The notes beneath the pieces are model-generated. The model worked only from the letters and a program-made list of their open reading frames with translations. It was not told where the DNA came from and did no database searches. Below are positions 1-11,214 of a DNA stretch of 64,000 nt, one piece after another (the first letter of the stretch is position 1; each line of letters begins with the position of its first letter). Source of the stretch: Erodium maritimum (Eukaryota > Streptophyta > Magnoliopsida > Geraniales > Geraniaceae); the NCBI GenBank assembly GCA_963921825.1, contig OY997590.1, forward strand, positions 62,548,012 through 62,612,011, written 5' to 3'. The translations under genes were made by a program, and so were the position numbers.

Positions 1-765
1 GATTCTTTCTTAAGACCATTATTAACGATCAGGTTCAAAATGTGTGCAACACATCTCATATGCATATAACTATCATCAAATAAATTAGAGCACAACATGT
101 TTTTTTTAAGTTGTACTCTAAAATATTCTATGGCGTCTTTGTTAGGGGATGCATTATGTACTGTTATGGCCATTATATTTTCTAAACCACATGCACTCAA
201 ACAGGTTTCAACAGCTCTCCAAATATCTTCCCATCACTGAGAAGTTATTGGGCAAAAATTAATATAAAAAATTGTGTAAAATCCATGCATCATCAATGAA
301 ATGTGCAGTTATGCACATATAGTTCACTTGTTGGACACTTGTCCAAGTGTCCGTTGTGAAAGAGGCTCTGAATTTAGACTTACTAAAATACTCAAACAAC
401 TTGAGTTTTTCAGCTTCATATAATTTATATATATCCTACATGATAGTATATCTAGAGGGAACCACAAACATTGGACAGCTAGCCTTAACAAAATCATGAA
501 CCCCCTCCCCATCAACAAACCTAAAGGTCAATTCATCGATAACTATCATTCTAGTCAAGGAACTTCGACAAACTTGTTGACCGAAGTGCCAAGCAACTAG
601 TTCTCTCTCTTTCCCTCTACCCTTCCCCACCCTGTGAAAACCTATTTTGGATTGTGTAAGATCATTTCTTAACTTTTAAGAGTTCTTTGGGCAATTTTCT
701 ATATGCAACTTTAAAGTACTAGTGCCATATTTACTAGAACCAGCTTGGTGGTTTTTAGGACAGTA
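1..765 (-). pseudogene. hAT-family transposase relic (BED finger plus transposase body), truncated by window edge
   Basis: On the minus strand the three frames together read like the N-terminal half of a plant hAT (Ac/RICESLEEPER-type) transposase. A degenerate BED zinc finger lies near 680-765, with YCPK, LKLHIENC and a lost first cysteine. It is followed by a segment near 436-630 containing IDELTFRFV and CPMFVVPSRYTI. Near 190-240 is WEDIWRAVETCLSACGLENI, and at 1-60 RCVAHILNLIV, which is the hAT histidine-containing block. Frames shift several times and stops are present, so no intact protein is possible. The catalytic C-terminal half and the dimerisation domain would lie left of base 1. 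hAT proteins cut and paste DNA with 8-bp target duplications; the ends of this copy are not visible. Confidence 0.75.
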
Positions 766-892
766 CTTCACAAATCCCTAGATTCATGTTCGTCTACAAC
801 CAAATCAAATATTTTCATATAGTAGAAGTGCGCTTTGAGAGGAGTTTGGATTTACCTGAGGCTGCAGCTGTTGCTGTATCCTTACCACCTTA

Positions 893-1029
893 AAACAACA
901 ACGGCAACAACGACGAAAACAACGACGACGACGACGACAACAACAACAACAACAATATGTAACAACAATCTGTAACAACAACAACAACAATCTGTAACAA
1001 CAACAACAATTTGTAACAACAACAACAAG
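893..1029. repeat. (ACG)n/(ACA)n trinucleotide microsatellite
   Basis: An interrupted trinucleotide tract: ACG/AAC units first, then long runs of ACA broken by TATGTA or TCTGTA. It lies between the hAT relic and the LINE insertion. Short reading frames across it (poly-Cys/Arg or poly-Gln) are repeat artefacts. Confidence 0.9.
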
Positions 1030-1041
1030 CCATGCTAGGTT

Positions 1042-4000
1042 TCTTCTTCCTTTCTATCCCGCATCACCACTGGCAAGTGATCGCTAGTGGAAGCCTTCTC
1101 CCCTTCTGTTAGCCATGCTAGGTTTGGTACGGCTTTGTTGCCAAGGTAGGGCTTGTCGTCGTCAGACTTTTGCTTAGGCCGAGAACTTGTGGTTGGGTGG
1201 AGATCCTAGGTGGTGGTTGTGGTTCGTTCACCGGAGTCTCTCGCCGGTTCGTGTGCCGAAGATCTAAGTCTTGGGCGTACCTTAGTCATTCTTCCTCTTC
1301 CAGATCTGGAGGCTAGCCGGTTAACTACAGTTTTGTGGTGGGCGTGGTCGGAGCTTTTCGCTAGAGCTTTGTCTTGCCTCCTCCAAGTCGTTGGATGTAA
1401 CTCAGATATGCTCTTGGGGTGGGCTGTTGGAGATCGCTCGCCAGAGTTCACCCTGAAGCAGCAGTTGCCCATGTTCACCAACGTTGGGGCTCGTCTTGCA
1501 CGAGTTTGGTTGCTACTCGTGTGTCTCCGAGCCTCCTGTGAGCAGCTTCGTGGTGCTTCCCTGCTCTATATTGTTAGTCTTAGTGCCTACAGTCCAATCG
1601 TAAATGTCCAAATATAAATATCATTGATAGAAATAAAATTAAAGTGTCTATATATTACTTATGTGTTGGATTAGTATATCGATATGTGATCTGATCTATG
1701 TCCACCATATGAATAGAACCATAGATCGAGATAGATCACACTCGATGGGTCCCTAGTCAATAAAGCTTCACTAGATTGAGATAGGGTCTCCATAGCAGCC
1801 AGGATTGGCTTAGGGGCGGACAACATGAGTGACACGAAAGATGGCTAAGGGATTTATCCCTCATACTGCGGTATGGGAAAGATATCGGTTCTCGACCGCT
1901 TGATCGAGAGTGACTGAAAGAATAGCATGGTCATGCATATGATACTGGGTATCATATATTCAGTCATCTCACATATTAAGGAACAATGATTGAAAATAAT
2001 AAGGATGACGGCTTTATGCCTTATCTCAATCAGGATATCGGTGATAAAAGGATAATGACAAGGACGACAGAGAGGTTAGAATCGACAAGGTCGATTCTCT
2101 ATGCAGTGTTAGGCTATACTAAAATCTCGTTAGTTACCACTTATGTAGGATAAAGTAAAATGAGATTTTACGTTGATCTACCGACATGCATAAACCTAAG
2201 GGTCACACCAGAGGATGAAACTAATTAACACATTTATGGAGAATGGCCAAGAGGGAAGTTGTCACGGGGCATGACCAAAACTGGGTTTTGGGTCATGTGC
2301 CCGTAAGTAATTCGGACTTTACGGATCGAGACAAGACTTGGAGTCTTGGGATTGATCGTGTCAGATATTGTTGGACATATCCGGGATAGAAGGTGTGGAT
2401 GCGATGAGCGCATAACGAGACCTCATCAGGAATGGCCACAAGCCATCACCCGTGAGGCCCATGGGCGGCCCATGCCACCAAAGGCCCATGGAACCAGCTA
2501 CTTAAGTCTTAACTAAATGGTACTAAGTAAACTAGTCATAATAGGTAGTTGGTGATTCAATCAAGCAACTTACCACCAACTTCTAGCTACTTTACACCAT
2601 CTTTTGTCCTATTTACTATTATTCTATTATGGTGATGGGATAAGATGACTTAAGAGTCATATTTTCAACATAATAAGACACAACACACAAAGAGAAGAAC
2701 AACTTCTCTTCCCCTCTCCCTACAATTTCGGGTTTGCTTGCTCTCTCCATCTTATTGTGTTCTTGAGTCCTCAAACCCAAGAACTACGTGACTTTGATTC
2801 CCGGTATAGATACGTAGTCGTCTTGGAGACTCAAGCCGATCATCCTTTCCTTTGTGTTCACTTTTCTTCTCGTGTTCTTGAACAATTAGTAACAACACTT
2901 GTGTTGATTTATACTCTTGTATATCTAATCTTTGGTAGTGTTTCCATGACACGGTCTCGAGTTTTATTTTCTTCAGCTACGAGTATGTGTTCATACCCTC
3001 CAACGAGACCCAACACGTACTTTTTGGCCAGAGTCTTGCTTCTCCTTCCCCCTCTTCAGAGTTGTTTGGTTTGTCTAATAGGTATGTTTGCTTACTGTTG
3101 AAGATGGCGTGCTCTAATAACCGTCATTGTTCGTGTTCTCAGTGAGCTCCGCTCATTCCCGTCGTGTGTGGTCATGTTGGTATTCCTTGTGTCTGGTTGA
3201 TGTGGTCAGATTTTTCCACATATGGACAGATATGAAATTGTTGTAATTGCTTTGTCGGGTCCCCGTTGTGCTTGGTGATCGGCCTTGATGGTCCACTCGT
3301 CCCTCTACTAGAGCTCGGATAGGGTGCTTTGGATGTGTGGTTTGTAGGCAGTAGTTTCAGAGAGATCGGGTCGATTTTATTATTGGCCACCGGAGTACCC
3401 GATTCTGTTGTTTTTCTACTCCTTGAAGCTGTGTTTGTGGAGGCTCTCGCGTATCTTCGGAGGTTTCGTTTTCAGATCATATCGTGGGACACGCTTCTAT
3501 ATCCTCCAAGGTATGGATCGTTGTGGTTCTGGACCAGGCGCATCTATTAGTATGTTTTGTTGTCCGTTCTTTCTTTTAAGGTCTGGTTGTGGGATGCGCT
3601 TCTTCATCCTCCCGGGTGTTGATCGTTGCGGACCTAGCGGTTCAGCGAGGATTACTAGTTTTCCATATCATCTGTTAGAGTTAAGTGTCCCCCTCATTGT
3701 ACTTTTATCGTTATTTGTTAGCTATACTTCTACTCCCTTCCACTATTGTGGTTAGGGCTCGTTGGTTTAGGGTGTTGGCCCTCGGCGAGCAGTTCGTCCT
3801 TAGTGTCGTTTAGTTATATTCCCTCGATTTTGATATTAGTATAGTGTGTTCCGGTGGGTATTTCCCTTCAGATATTTCTCCGTTGTTTGTGGTGTTGGCC
3901 ACCGACTTGTTAGTGTCCGTCTTCCATTTTGTGTGATAGGTTCATGGTCCTGATGAGACAGGGAGTTCTACTTTCTATGGTAGCTTGATGGTTTATGTCA

Positions 4001-4314
4001 GTATCGTTTAAACTTAATGGTTCGGAAATCAGAATTTTGACCTTTTTTATCCTTGTGTGCTTTATGGTAGGAAAATCAGAGTTTTAGACCTAATTTACTG
4101 CTATGCTCTTAATGGTTATAAAATTTGGGTATTTAGACATTTTTCATTGTTTTCTCCCTTTGTTGCGATTGTCATGAGGCTGAGTTGTCATGTCAGTGCT
4201 CGACTCTGTTTCTAGTTGTTGGTTTCACTTTTAGGTTTGTAGCTAGACCATTATGTACTCCTCTTTTACCTCATGAGAGGTTTTAATTTATATTTGCATT
4301 GCTGATAAAAAAAA
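1042..4314 (+). mobile_element. 5'-truncated LINE tail, split by a Copia solo LTR
   Basis: The segment ends in a short A-rich run at 4307-4314 after an AT-rich 3' tail, as plant L1-type LINEs do. It is flanked by a likely target duplication: CATGCTAGGTT at 1031-1041 and again at 4320-4330. The upstream bases (ACAAGC versus ACAAAT) also nearly match. A third copy of the 11-mer at 1114-1124 leaves the exact 5' end uncertain. The LINE pieces are 1042-1571 and 3016-4314. No reverse transcriptase motif is seen, so this is a short 3' fragment. The weak reading frames at 1210-1617, 2757-3101 and 3329-3755 have no recognisable domain. Confidence 0.5.
1572..3015 (+). mobile_element. Solo LTR of a Ty1/Copia element
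   Basis: It begins TGTTAGTCTTAGTGCC and ends GAGACCCAACA. It aligns over most of its length with the reverse complement of the Copia LTR at 60976-62675, so both belong to one family in opposite orientation. No primer-binding site follows it and no purine tract precedes it, so it is a solo LTR of about 1.44 kb, shorter than the 1.70-kb relative. The 5-bp flanks (TATAT on the left, CGTAC on the right) do not match. Either a flank was lost, or it arose by recombination between two insertions. Confidence 0.75.
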
Positions 4315-4330
4315 CAAATCATGCTAGGTT

Positions 4331-4616
4331 ATCTAAAGCACGTTTTGATTACATAATGAGTGCATGCAATGTAACGATCGAAATGGGACGCGCTAAGATG
4401 TTAGAGAGGAAGATTTGTAGTGTGAGATTAAAATTGACAATCCAACAATGAGGATTAGATGTTTGGGCAATAGTCTGATCATCTTTTTAAGTACATGTCC
4501 TCCGTTTGACCCATACACAGAATGAGAGCGATCATTGAATAAGCGGAGTACTCTTTACACAGTCCAACACAACCCTACTAGCTCTTAAAAAAGAAGCGAC
4601 GAAAGTAATAGCTATT
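4331..4616. other. Unannotated spacer
   Basis: Unique-looking sequence between the LINE target duplication and the Mutator-like element. I see no coding frame, RNA gene or repeat here. Confidence 0.5.
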
Positions 4617-4625
4617 TTCAAATAG

Positions 4626-5871
4626 GAAAAAACTCCAAGAACAAACGGTCATTTGACTATTGAACTCAAAAACTAACTATAGACTTGTTAGTCGATCAAT
4701 TTGACACTGTAGACTTATGGTAATTACGCAAACTAACAGTTTCTGTTAGAAATGACAGAAAACGTTAGGAAAAACATAAAGAATCTAAAGCCCAATTAAG
4801 AAATGATCAAGCCGAATCTAGAAATGAAGATTCAAGACTACCAGAGTGATAAGCGTCAATTATGGAAGACAATAATGGAAGATAAAGATGAGAAGACATA
4901 AAGAAGAGATGCCCGACAAAGAATATATCAGCTATGCAGACCCATGTGATGAAAAGACACCAATGAAGAAAAGCAACGGTTCAGGAGAAAAGAACTGTAA
5001 AATCCACTTGTAAAAAGTAGAATCCATTTGTAAGAAATAGATTGGTTGAGGAACTCTATAAAAGGAGGTCTCAATTCTTGTATCAAGGCATCGGAAAAAA
5101 TTGAGTAAACTTTGTCTTTGGAAATTTTCTGAAAATGAGCAACTAAACTCTCTCCCTACATCAGCAATCCCAAACAACACCTCAAATCTCAGAAATAGCT
5201 TTCTCATCACACTTCCCACACCAAGCTATCCGTCTTACCAATATCAGAAGTTCAAGAATTCGTGTTTGAGCTATCTCCTGGAAAGACTCTCGTAAAGGTA
5301 GGAGGCCATGATGAGGATAAACATGCCGGTTGGAGTACTCCGGAACTCTGGACACTAAAAAGGTATGTTTGATATAATTTGTGCTGGGTGTATGATACGC
5401 ATGACTACTTCTTAGATCATGGTGCTAGGATTGTAGATGTATTAACAAAACCAAAATGATTCATGTTGTGACACTCGAACTAGATCAAGTGGTATTAGGA
5501 AACGAATATTGTGTAGTAACTATGACCTTACAAATAATGCTTAGATATCCTACTGTAAGAGTAAGTTTATACGATGTTAGAATCATTAGAGATCACCTAC
5601 CTTTTTACCCTCATCAAAATATTATTATTAGAACAGATCACCAATCCTTCTACCCTCATCAGGGTCTTAGGTGAAAATAGATAGATCCAGCCTTCGGACG
5701 TAATTGGTATAATTTTTTGAGTTTTTCCTAACGTTTTCTGTCATTTCTAACGGGAAATGTTAGTTTGCGTAATTACCTTAAGTCTATTATGTCAATTTAA
5801 TCGACTAATAAATGTATAGTTAGTTTTTGAGCGGTACATTTTTTTTAATAATTAGTTAGTGGTGTTATCCC
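4626..5871. mobile_element. Mutator-like (MULE) non-autonomous element with exact 9-bp target duplication
   Basis: The 9-mer TTCAAATAG flanks the element exactly at 4617-4625 and 5872-5880, which is the diagnostic size for Mutator. The arms are inverted repeats: about 4665-4790 matches the reverse complement of about 5710-5845 with few differences, sharing CAAAAACTAACTATA, GGTAATTACGCAAACTAACA and GAAATGACAGAAAACGTTAGG. The outermost bases (GAAAAAACTCC and, inverted, GGGATAACACC) match less well. There is no transposase. The interior (4800-5700) holds a TATA-containing promoter-like stretch and short frames with no recognised domain, so captured DNA (Pack-MULE) is possible. Confidence 0.8.
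5057..5064 (+). promoter_or_regulatory. Candidate TATA box inside the MULE
   Basis: TATAAAAG is followed by GGAGGTCTC and a pyrimidine/adenine-rich leader-like stretch to about 5290. The layout recalls plant promoters and also promoter and leader regions of pararetroviruses. There is no downstream gene I recognise, so function is unproven. Confidence 0.3.
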
Positions 5872-5884
5872 TTCAAATAGCTAA

Positions 5885-6299
5885 GAGCATCTCCAACGCT
5901 AGTGGTAACACTGGCGAGGAGCTGACGTTAAGCCGACGTTTCGTCGCTGGCGATAAGTAAAACAGGTGAACTAGCTGATGGCACTCAACGTTGGCGTTAA
6001 GAGCCTTTATCATTTTTTTTAATTCATTCTTTTATACCTTCTTTTTTAAAATTCTTTTTATATAAATTCTTCTTTTATACATTCTTTTTAAAAATTCTTT
6101 TTTATATAAATTCTATTTTTAATTCTTTTGTTAATTTTATTTTTTATTTTTTTGTTAATTCTTTTTTCTTTTTAATTCTTTTATCAACTATTTTTTAAAA
6201 AATAATTTTTACTAATTCTTTTATTAACTTTCATATACTTTTGTTTAATTTTAACTTTTTAAATCTTCTTTGTTTTTTTTAATTCTTTTCATTTATTAA

Positions 6300-6330
<31 letters not shown>

Positions 6331-6567
6331 CTAAGAATTTTCATTAATTCTTTTTCTATTTTTACTAACTTATTTTTCGTGTAGTGTGTATTTTTTAATA
6401 AAAGTGTTATGTTTAATAATAATTTATTCGAACAGTCGGTAACAGACCATCGATAGAAAAAATAATTTTAAAAGATACTGACCGTTAGTACTAAATATAT
6501 ATTTAAAATTTTAATTTTTAATCTAACAATCAGTGTTAACAGTCAACATCAACGGACTAACATGCTC
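5885..6567. mobile_element. PIF/Harbinger-type MITE
   Basis: It starts GAGCATCTCCAACG and ends CATGCTC, giving imperfect terminal inverted repeats headed GAGCAT. It is flanked by the 3-bp duplication TAA at 5882-5884 and 6568-6570. These ends and the TNA target are typical of PIF/Harbinger elements and resemble the ends of the coding Harbinger copy at 31232-32997. The interior is very AT-rich, with a (TA)n run at about 6305-6331, and has no coding capacity. It sits one base from the MULE's right target duplication. Confidence 0.7.
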
Positions 6568-6570
6568 TAA

Positions 6571-7004
6571 CACTTATATGCTAAAATACACATTGTATGG
6601 GATTTTCAAAGATGCCCACAAGATTTGTAATCACACTTACGTCGGATCCAATCATGTGTATAAATCATGAATCTTGTCTATCAAATAAATAATAATAATC
6701 TTGAATCATGTTTTATAGTTAATAGTACCAAATCTATGTGACAATAAGGATTTGAGCATTAAAAGCCCAACTACCATTCCGGGGAACAATATTAAACTAA
6801 CCAGAGTTAGTGGTAGTTGTTCATAAAGAACAATTAATCACTGAAAAAGCTGGTAATCAATCACCTTTGAAGACTTTTGGAATTAATTAAACGACAAAGG
6901 CGACCTACCATCGATCTTCGTAATATTTTGCACGGTAATAACGAAGATGTAAATATTTTTTACGGCGGTTCTCCTTAGCCACCAAGAATCGAAACTACAA
7001 TAAC
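6571..7004. other. AT-rich spacer without visible gene
   Basis: No convincing frame, RNA gene or element end was seen. A poly-T run begins at its right border and marks the tail of the LINE that follows. Confidence 0.5.
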
Positions 7005-9094
7005 TATTTTTTTTTTTTACTGGATGATGCAATTTTATTAGTATTAGAGTTTGATCAAATAGATGTACGAACATAAAATATATTTTATGACCACTAAAGA
7101 AGAACAGATATAAAACTGAATTGTTTGCAATTCTTTTAAAACTATAATTGTTATAGACGGTATTGAGATGTCATGTAGGCAGGAAGGAAATGTGTGGGGT
7201 TAGAAAACGAAACTGGAAGTTCAGCTCAAATGCCCGAGCCTGAACTGCATCAGTTGGAGGAGGCAAGGTTTGAACCGGGGACCCCTCGCGGAGCCAGTCC
7301 CCGAAGCCTAAGGAGGGTACCATCACTCCTAGTGAGGCTGCTTACAGCCCTCGCCTGATCATCATAGGATTCACCAGCCGAACCCTTCTTCACTCCTCCA
7401 ACACCAGCCTCGTCACTATCAATGTGCCTAGGCGGAATGTGTGCTGAAACTTCAGTGTCCGTGCTACCAGGAGCTGGCCAAGCACCAAATTTTTCCAACA
7501 TGGGTCCACCTTCTCGGCCTGCGTGCTGGCCCGAGGTCCTGTATCCTTAGATATAGTGCTTAAAGATACTATCGGGCACCTTCCTCGAGGCAGGGCGCCC
7601 TTAGATACAGTTCTTGGGGATAATGCCACAAAGCCAGGTAGTATGACCGGGGAATCCTTATCCTCCCAGTCCGTTGCATAGTGCTTCATCTGTCTATCCC
7701 TCTGGTACTCAAGGATAGATGTATCATACCTCATGGTACCCTGCAGCTCCAGCTTGCACTTCCGAACGACGTAGCCGATCCTTCCACAATTGAAGTAGAA
7801 CGTTGAGAGCTTTGCATATGTCAACTCGACCCTCACAAGGTTCGGGAATTCCTTAAAGCGCAACAAAAGGCCACGCCTGAGAGAGCGTTCCACAAGGTAC
7901 TAGAACTGCACTCTCATAATTCCCCCTAGCACACATCCCCTACTAGTCGTAGGGGACTTCCACACAAACTCTAGTGTCTCGCCAATCGTCTCTCATGTAG
8001 CTTTCGCCCGAACCAAAGGAGGGAGGCTTTGGCGTGGACCCACAGCTGCAAACGATCCAAAACTGGAAGTTACCTAACCCATGGATACATATCTCTGAGA
8101 AAGAGATGGTGCCCGTCGAGACACCGGGTTCATTCCCCCTAACCCACGACCGAGCCTCTACCGACCTGAAGTTGAAACCGAAGATATCAGGACCGATATC
8201 CTTGATGACCAGGCCTTCCGCGGACCTCCCACACGCTGTGGTGATGATACGAAGGTGAACGTCCTTTCTTGGGAGGTTTCGGGGCCCATAGCTTGCCTAC
8301 CATCCCAAACTGCTGGCACGCAAGGACTGATAGGTTGACCGGAGTGAACGGGACCACCACCTCCCCTTCCTCTTCGAGAGAGTAGGACGAGAGGCTGTCT
8401 TGAAGACGCGCCATGGAGGCAAGTAGGTCCAGCGAAGCCAACGCTGAAAGTGTTAGGGTTCCTTCAAAGGATTGGGCCCCCTTCCGGCCACAAACCATAC
8501 CAGTAGGGACAATGAAGAGAGAGGGGATGATCGGAATCCTATCCACGTAAGGGAATGGTAGCCCGACACCCAAAAACTTTAAGGACGACCTTGGGGAATC
8601 GTCAACCGGAGCTTTCCCTCGAGCAAGATCTCGTTGCAGAGGAGGGATGGTAGAAGTCCCTTTCGTGAGAAGAGAACGAGTGAAGGAGGCGGTTGTAGGC
8701 GGAGGAGGAGGGGCCAATGGCGGCGGAGGGTTACTTAAAGCCAAAGCAACGACCTTTGGTTTTACCGGTCAGCCTCGATGTAGTTTCCAGGACGGATGTG
8801 GTGTGGATAAACCCATCACAAAGGGCACTAAAGCCGTGGAAAGTGAGAGTGGTGGTATGCTAGCTAGAGAAGATGGAGGCACAGAAGGAAGGTCGGCTAG
8901 GGTTTGCTTCAGCTTCATTCTACGTTGTGCCTTTAAAGGTAGAGTCACACTAGGAGGAAGGGGAAGAATCGAGGACGAAGGCCTTAACAGAGGAGACCGA
9001 GGCGAGACATGACCGGTAGTGGTTGCAGCAGCGGTGTCAGTGACATGAGAAGAGCTAGGGAGCACCATGGTCGTAGGGCTAATGATAGGGTTTT
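7005..9094 (-). mobile_element. LINE on the minus strand: ORF1 joined closely to a 3' tail
   Basis: Read on the minus strand, a decayed ORF1 runs from the solo LTR at 9095 down to about 7250. A 3' untranslated tail follows and ends in AATAAAATTGCATCATCC plus poly-A (poly-T at about 7005-7017 on plus). No endonuclease or reverse transcriptase sequence lies between the zinc-knuckle ORF1 and the tail. The upstream part of the LINE probably continues past the LTR at 10964. Confidence 0.6.
7250..9094 (-). pseudogene. LINE ORF1 relic (DUF4283 plus degenerate CCHC zinc knuckle)
   Basis: This is the nucleic-acid-binding ORF1 protein of a plant L1-type LINE, spread over several frames. A proline/serine-rich N-terminal region lies near 8769-9094. 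A DUF4283-like region near 8190-8460 has YSLEEEGEVVVPF and MVGKLWAPK. A strand near 7780-7900 reads RRGLLLRFKEFPN and VELTYAKLSTFYFNCGRIG. That last part is the CX2CX4HX4C knuckle, but the first cysteine is F and the histidine is Y, so it cannot bind zinc normally. Family ORF1 proteins coat LINE RNA. The copy is dead: many stops and shifts, and a solo LTR within the N-terminus. Confidence 0.65.
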
Positions 9095-10958
9095 TGTAAG
9101 AACCGCCCCCGGTCGAACTAGAGATTTTTGGCGAAGTTGACTTTTTACCGGAAAAGTCAACCAATGACTCCGGGAGTCATTCGGGACCTTTCCGGGACCC
9201 AAAAATCTTAGCCGTTGTTACGGTTAGCTTAGTTTGGTCGTTTCTTTTCAAATGGCTAATTTTACGAAAAAGTCAAACCGGGGTCAAACTACGCCTAATT
9301 AAAGACTAAAACCGAGTTAAATTTTGTGCTGGATTTTCCAAAAAAGAGAGGTGGTCCCCACATGGACACATGTCCATGTTGGCTTGGGGGAGAAGAAAGG
9401 GGGAAAGAATGACCCAAATACCCCTAAATCTAAGGCATGAGAGGCTTTTGGCATAAGGGACATTTTTGTCCATTCCAAAGTAGGTTAAAGGGACTAGAGA
9501 GAGAGCAATTCAGCCCATTAGTGTGTGTTGGCCGAAATTCATCAAGGGGAGAGAGAGAGAGAGTGTTTCCATGGAAGCTTGAAGAAGAAGAAAGAGAGAA
9601 AAGAGGGAACTTTGAGACCATTTCTTCACCAAAAGCTTGGATTCTTCCATTTTCTTCTTATATTCTTCATTTCTAAGGTAAATCTTCTATCCAATCTCGG
9701 TTTTGGTTGAAATGTGTTGTGGATTTGGGTAGAACAAGGCATGAACTAGATGGGTTAGCCATGGAAATGGAGTTTTTGATGTTCTTATGGATGATAGATG
9801 GAGAAAAGTGGATTTGATTGGTGAAATCTCTTGGGTTTATATGTTTTTGATGAAACCCATTTGGATTGTTGAAGTATTGAGGGTTAGGGGACTGTTTTGA
9901 AGCTTTTTGATGGATAAAAATGGAGGTTTTGAGGTTTATTTTCGTGAAATCGGAGCTGGAGGAAGAAGAAGGACGAAGCTGTCCAGACCCGTCATGGATC
10001 CGTGACGGAGGACGTCACGGCTCCGTGATGGAGACCGTGACGGCACAAGTCACGACACCGTGAGGAGAACCGTGACGGTGCAGACTACGGGTCCGTGACC
10101 CGACCCGTTATGGAGCCCGTCAAGGCTCCGTGACCCGAACCGTGATGGGTCAGAAGTGAGCCTTTTAGGCCCATTTTGGTGGAATTTGAGTAATTGGGAC
10201 GATTACCTATAACTGAGCCCTCTTGGGGTTAATTGGGAATTCTTCCTCTTTAAATCACTCGTGAATTACCCTTGATTCTCGTGTTAATTTGTGATCCTAG
10301 ACTTGGGACCCGAGCTCGGTGGAGGAGACCTTTGGACATTGTGAAGTGACTAAGCGTTTGGAAAGCGATCGAGGTAGGGAAAGTAGCGAATACCTGTTTA
10401 ATTGCGTAAAGTTACTAGTATGCATATAGGTTGTGAATACTTGATTTAATTGTTAGAATTTCATGTTAGGATGTGAGGAACAAGTGAAATGAGGGATAGC
10501 TTACGAGCCATGTCGAGCCGTAAGTTTGGGAATTGCCGTGCTGTAGAAATGCATGCGGGCCATGTCGAGCCCTTAGGTTTGTGTGTTGATTGTAATGCCT
10601 TGATCTATGATTGTGATGCTTGATGTGTGGCTCATCCGTTGTTAGATTGAGAATCATGATATGGTATACTCGGTGTAGTATGTTACTATGTATGGGCAAG
10701 TGTGTCATGCTTGATATGATGTGAACTATTGCTTGTGGTATGATCGGGTGATTGATAGACCGATATGATGTGTTTCGGTAAGATTGTTTAGTAATGATAA
10801 GATTGGTTATTACTGGTTTTTAGAGTTGTGGACTCGTAATGTCATTTGGATCTTTTAAACGGTTATTGGAGACTCTTTTTGGTAATAAATTTGCTTTTAT
10901 TAATTATTATTTTAGCTCACGTCTTGAGTCCGGTCAAAAACGGATTTGGGGCGTGACA
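9095..10958 (+). mobile_element. Solo LTR (Gypsy-type, TGTAAG...GCGTGACA family), duplication GTTTT
   Basis: It begins TGTAAGAACCGCCCCCGG and ends CGGATTTGGGGCGTGACA. GTTTT immediately flanks both ends (9090-9094 and 10959-10963), an exact 5-bp duplication. There is no internal region, so it is a solo LTR of 1,864 bp left by LTR-LTR recombination. It interrupts LINE ORF1. Around 9990-10150 is a dense run of CCGTGACGG-like units. Confidence 0.9.
9985..10150 (+). repeat. Cluster of degenerate CCGTGACGG palindromic units
   Basis: The motif CCGTGAC(GG), or its inverse GTCACGG, recurs about every 10-20 bases across this GC-rich patch of the solo LTR. It is partly palindromic. A comparable GC-rich patch with CCGTGCC/GGCACGG units lies at about 25195-25440 in the solo LTR at 23609-26316. 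Confidence 0.7.
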
Positions 10959-10963
10959 GTTTT

Positions 10964-11214
10964 CTCTCGAGACACGAGAGAGAATACAAGGATCTTTTCG
11001 AATCATATTAATAACTATATTAGTTAGTTAGTATGTATTTGTTGTATTGTTTTTGTGCATATTAGTTGCGTTGTTTTTACTCCGATCTATGGATTTTGTA
11101 GTATTATGGTTTAGTAAGTTCCGAGTCTGTAATATTACAGTCACCCTGTATGCCCAACAATTTGTTATGTATATCTTCACGTTGATATATAATATATGAC
11201 AATAAGAAAATAAT
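10964..11214. other. Flank between solo LTR and MITE cluster
   Basis: Probably the upstream continuation of the LINE broken by the solo LTR, since the reading runs through the GTTTT duplication. There is no recognisable protein motif. Confidence 0.35.

Noticed and set aside
805..990. Cys/Arg-rich 61-codon frame
   Set aside because: It is a translation of the trinucleotide microsatellite.
7255..7290. GGTTCAAACC on minus, matching a tRNA B box
   Set aside because: A tRNA-derived SINE was considered, but no convincing A box, cloverleaf or tail was seen; it lies in LINE ORF1 sequence.
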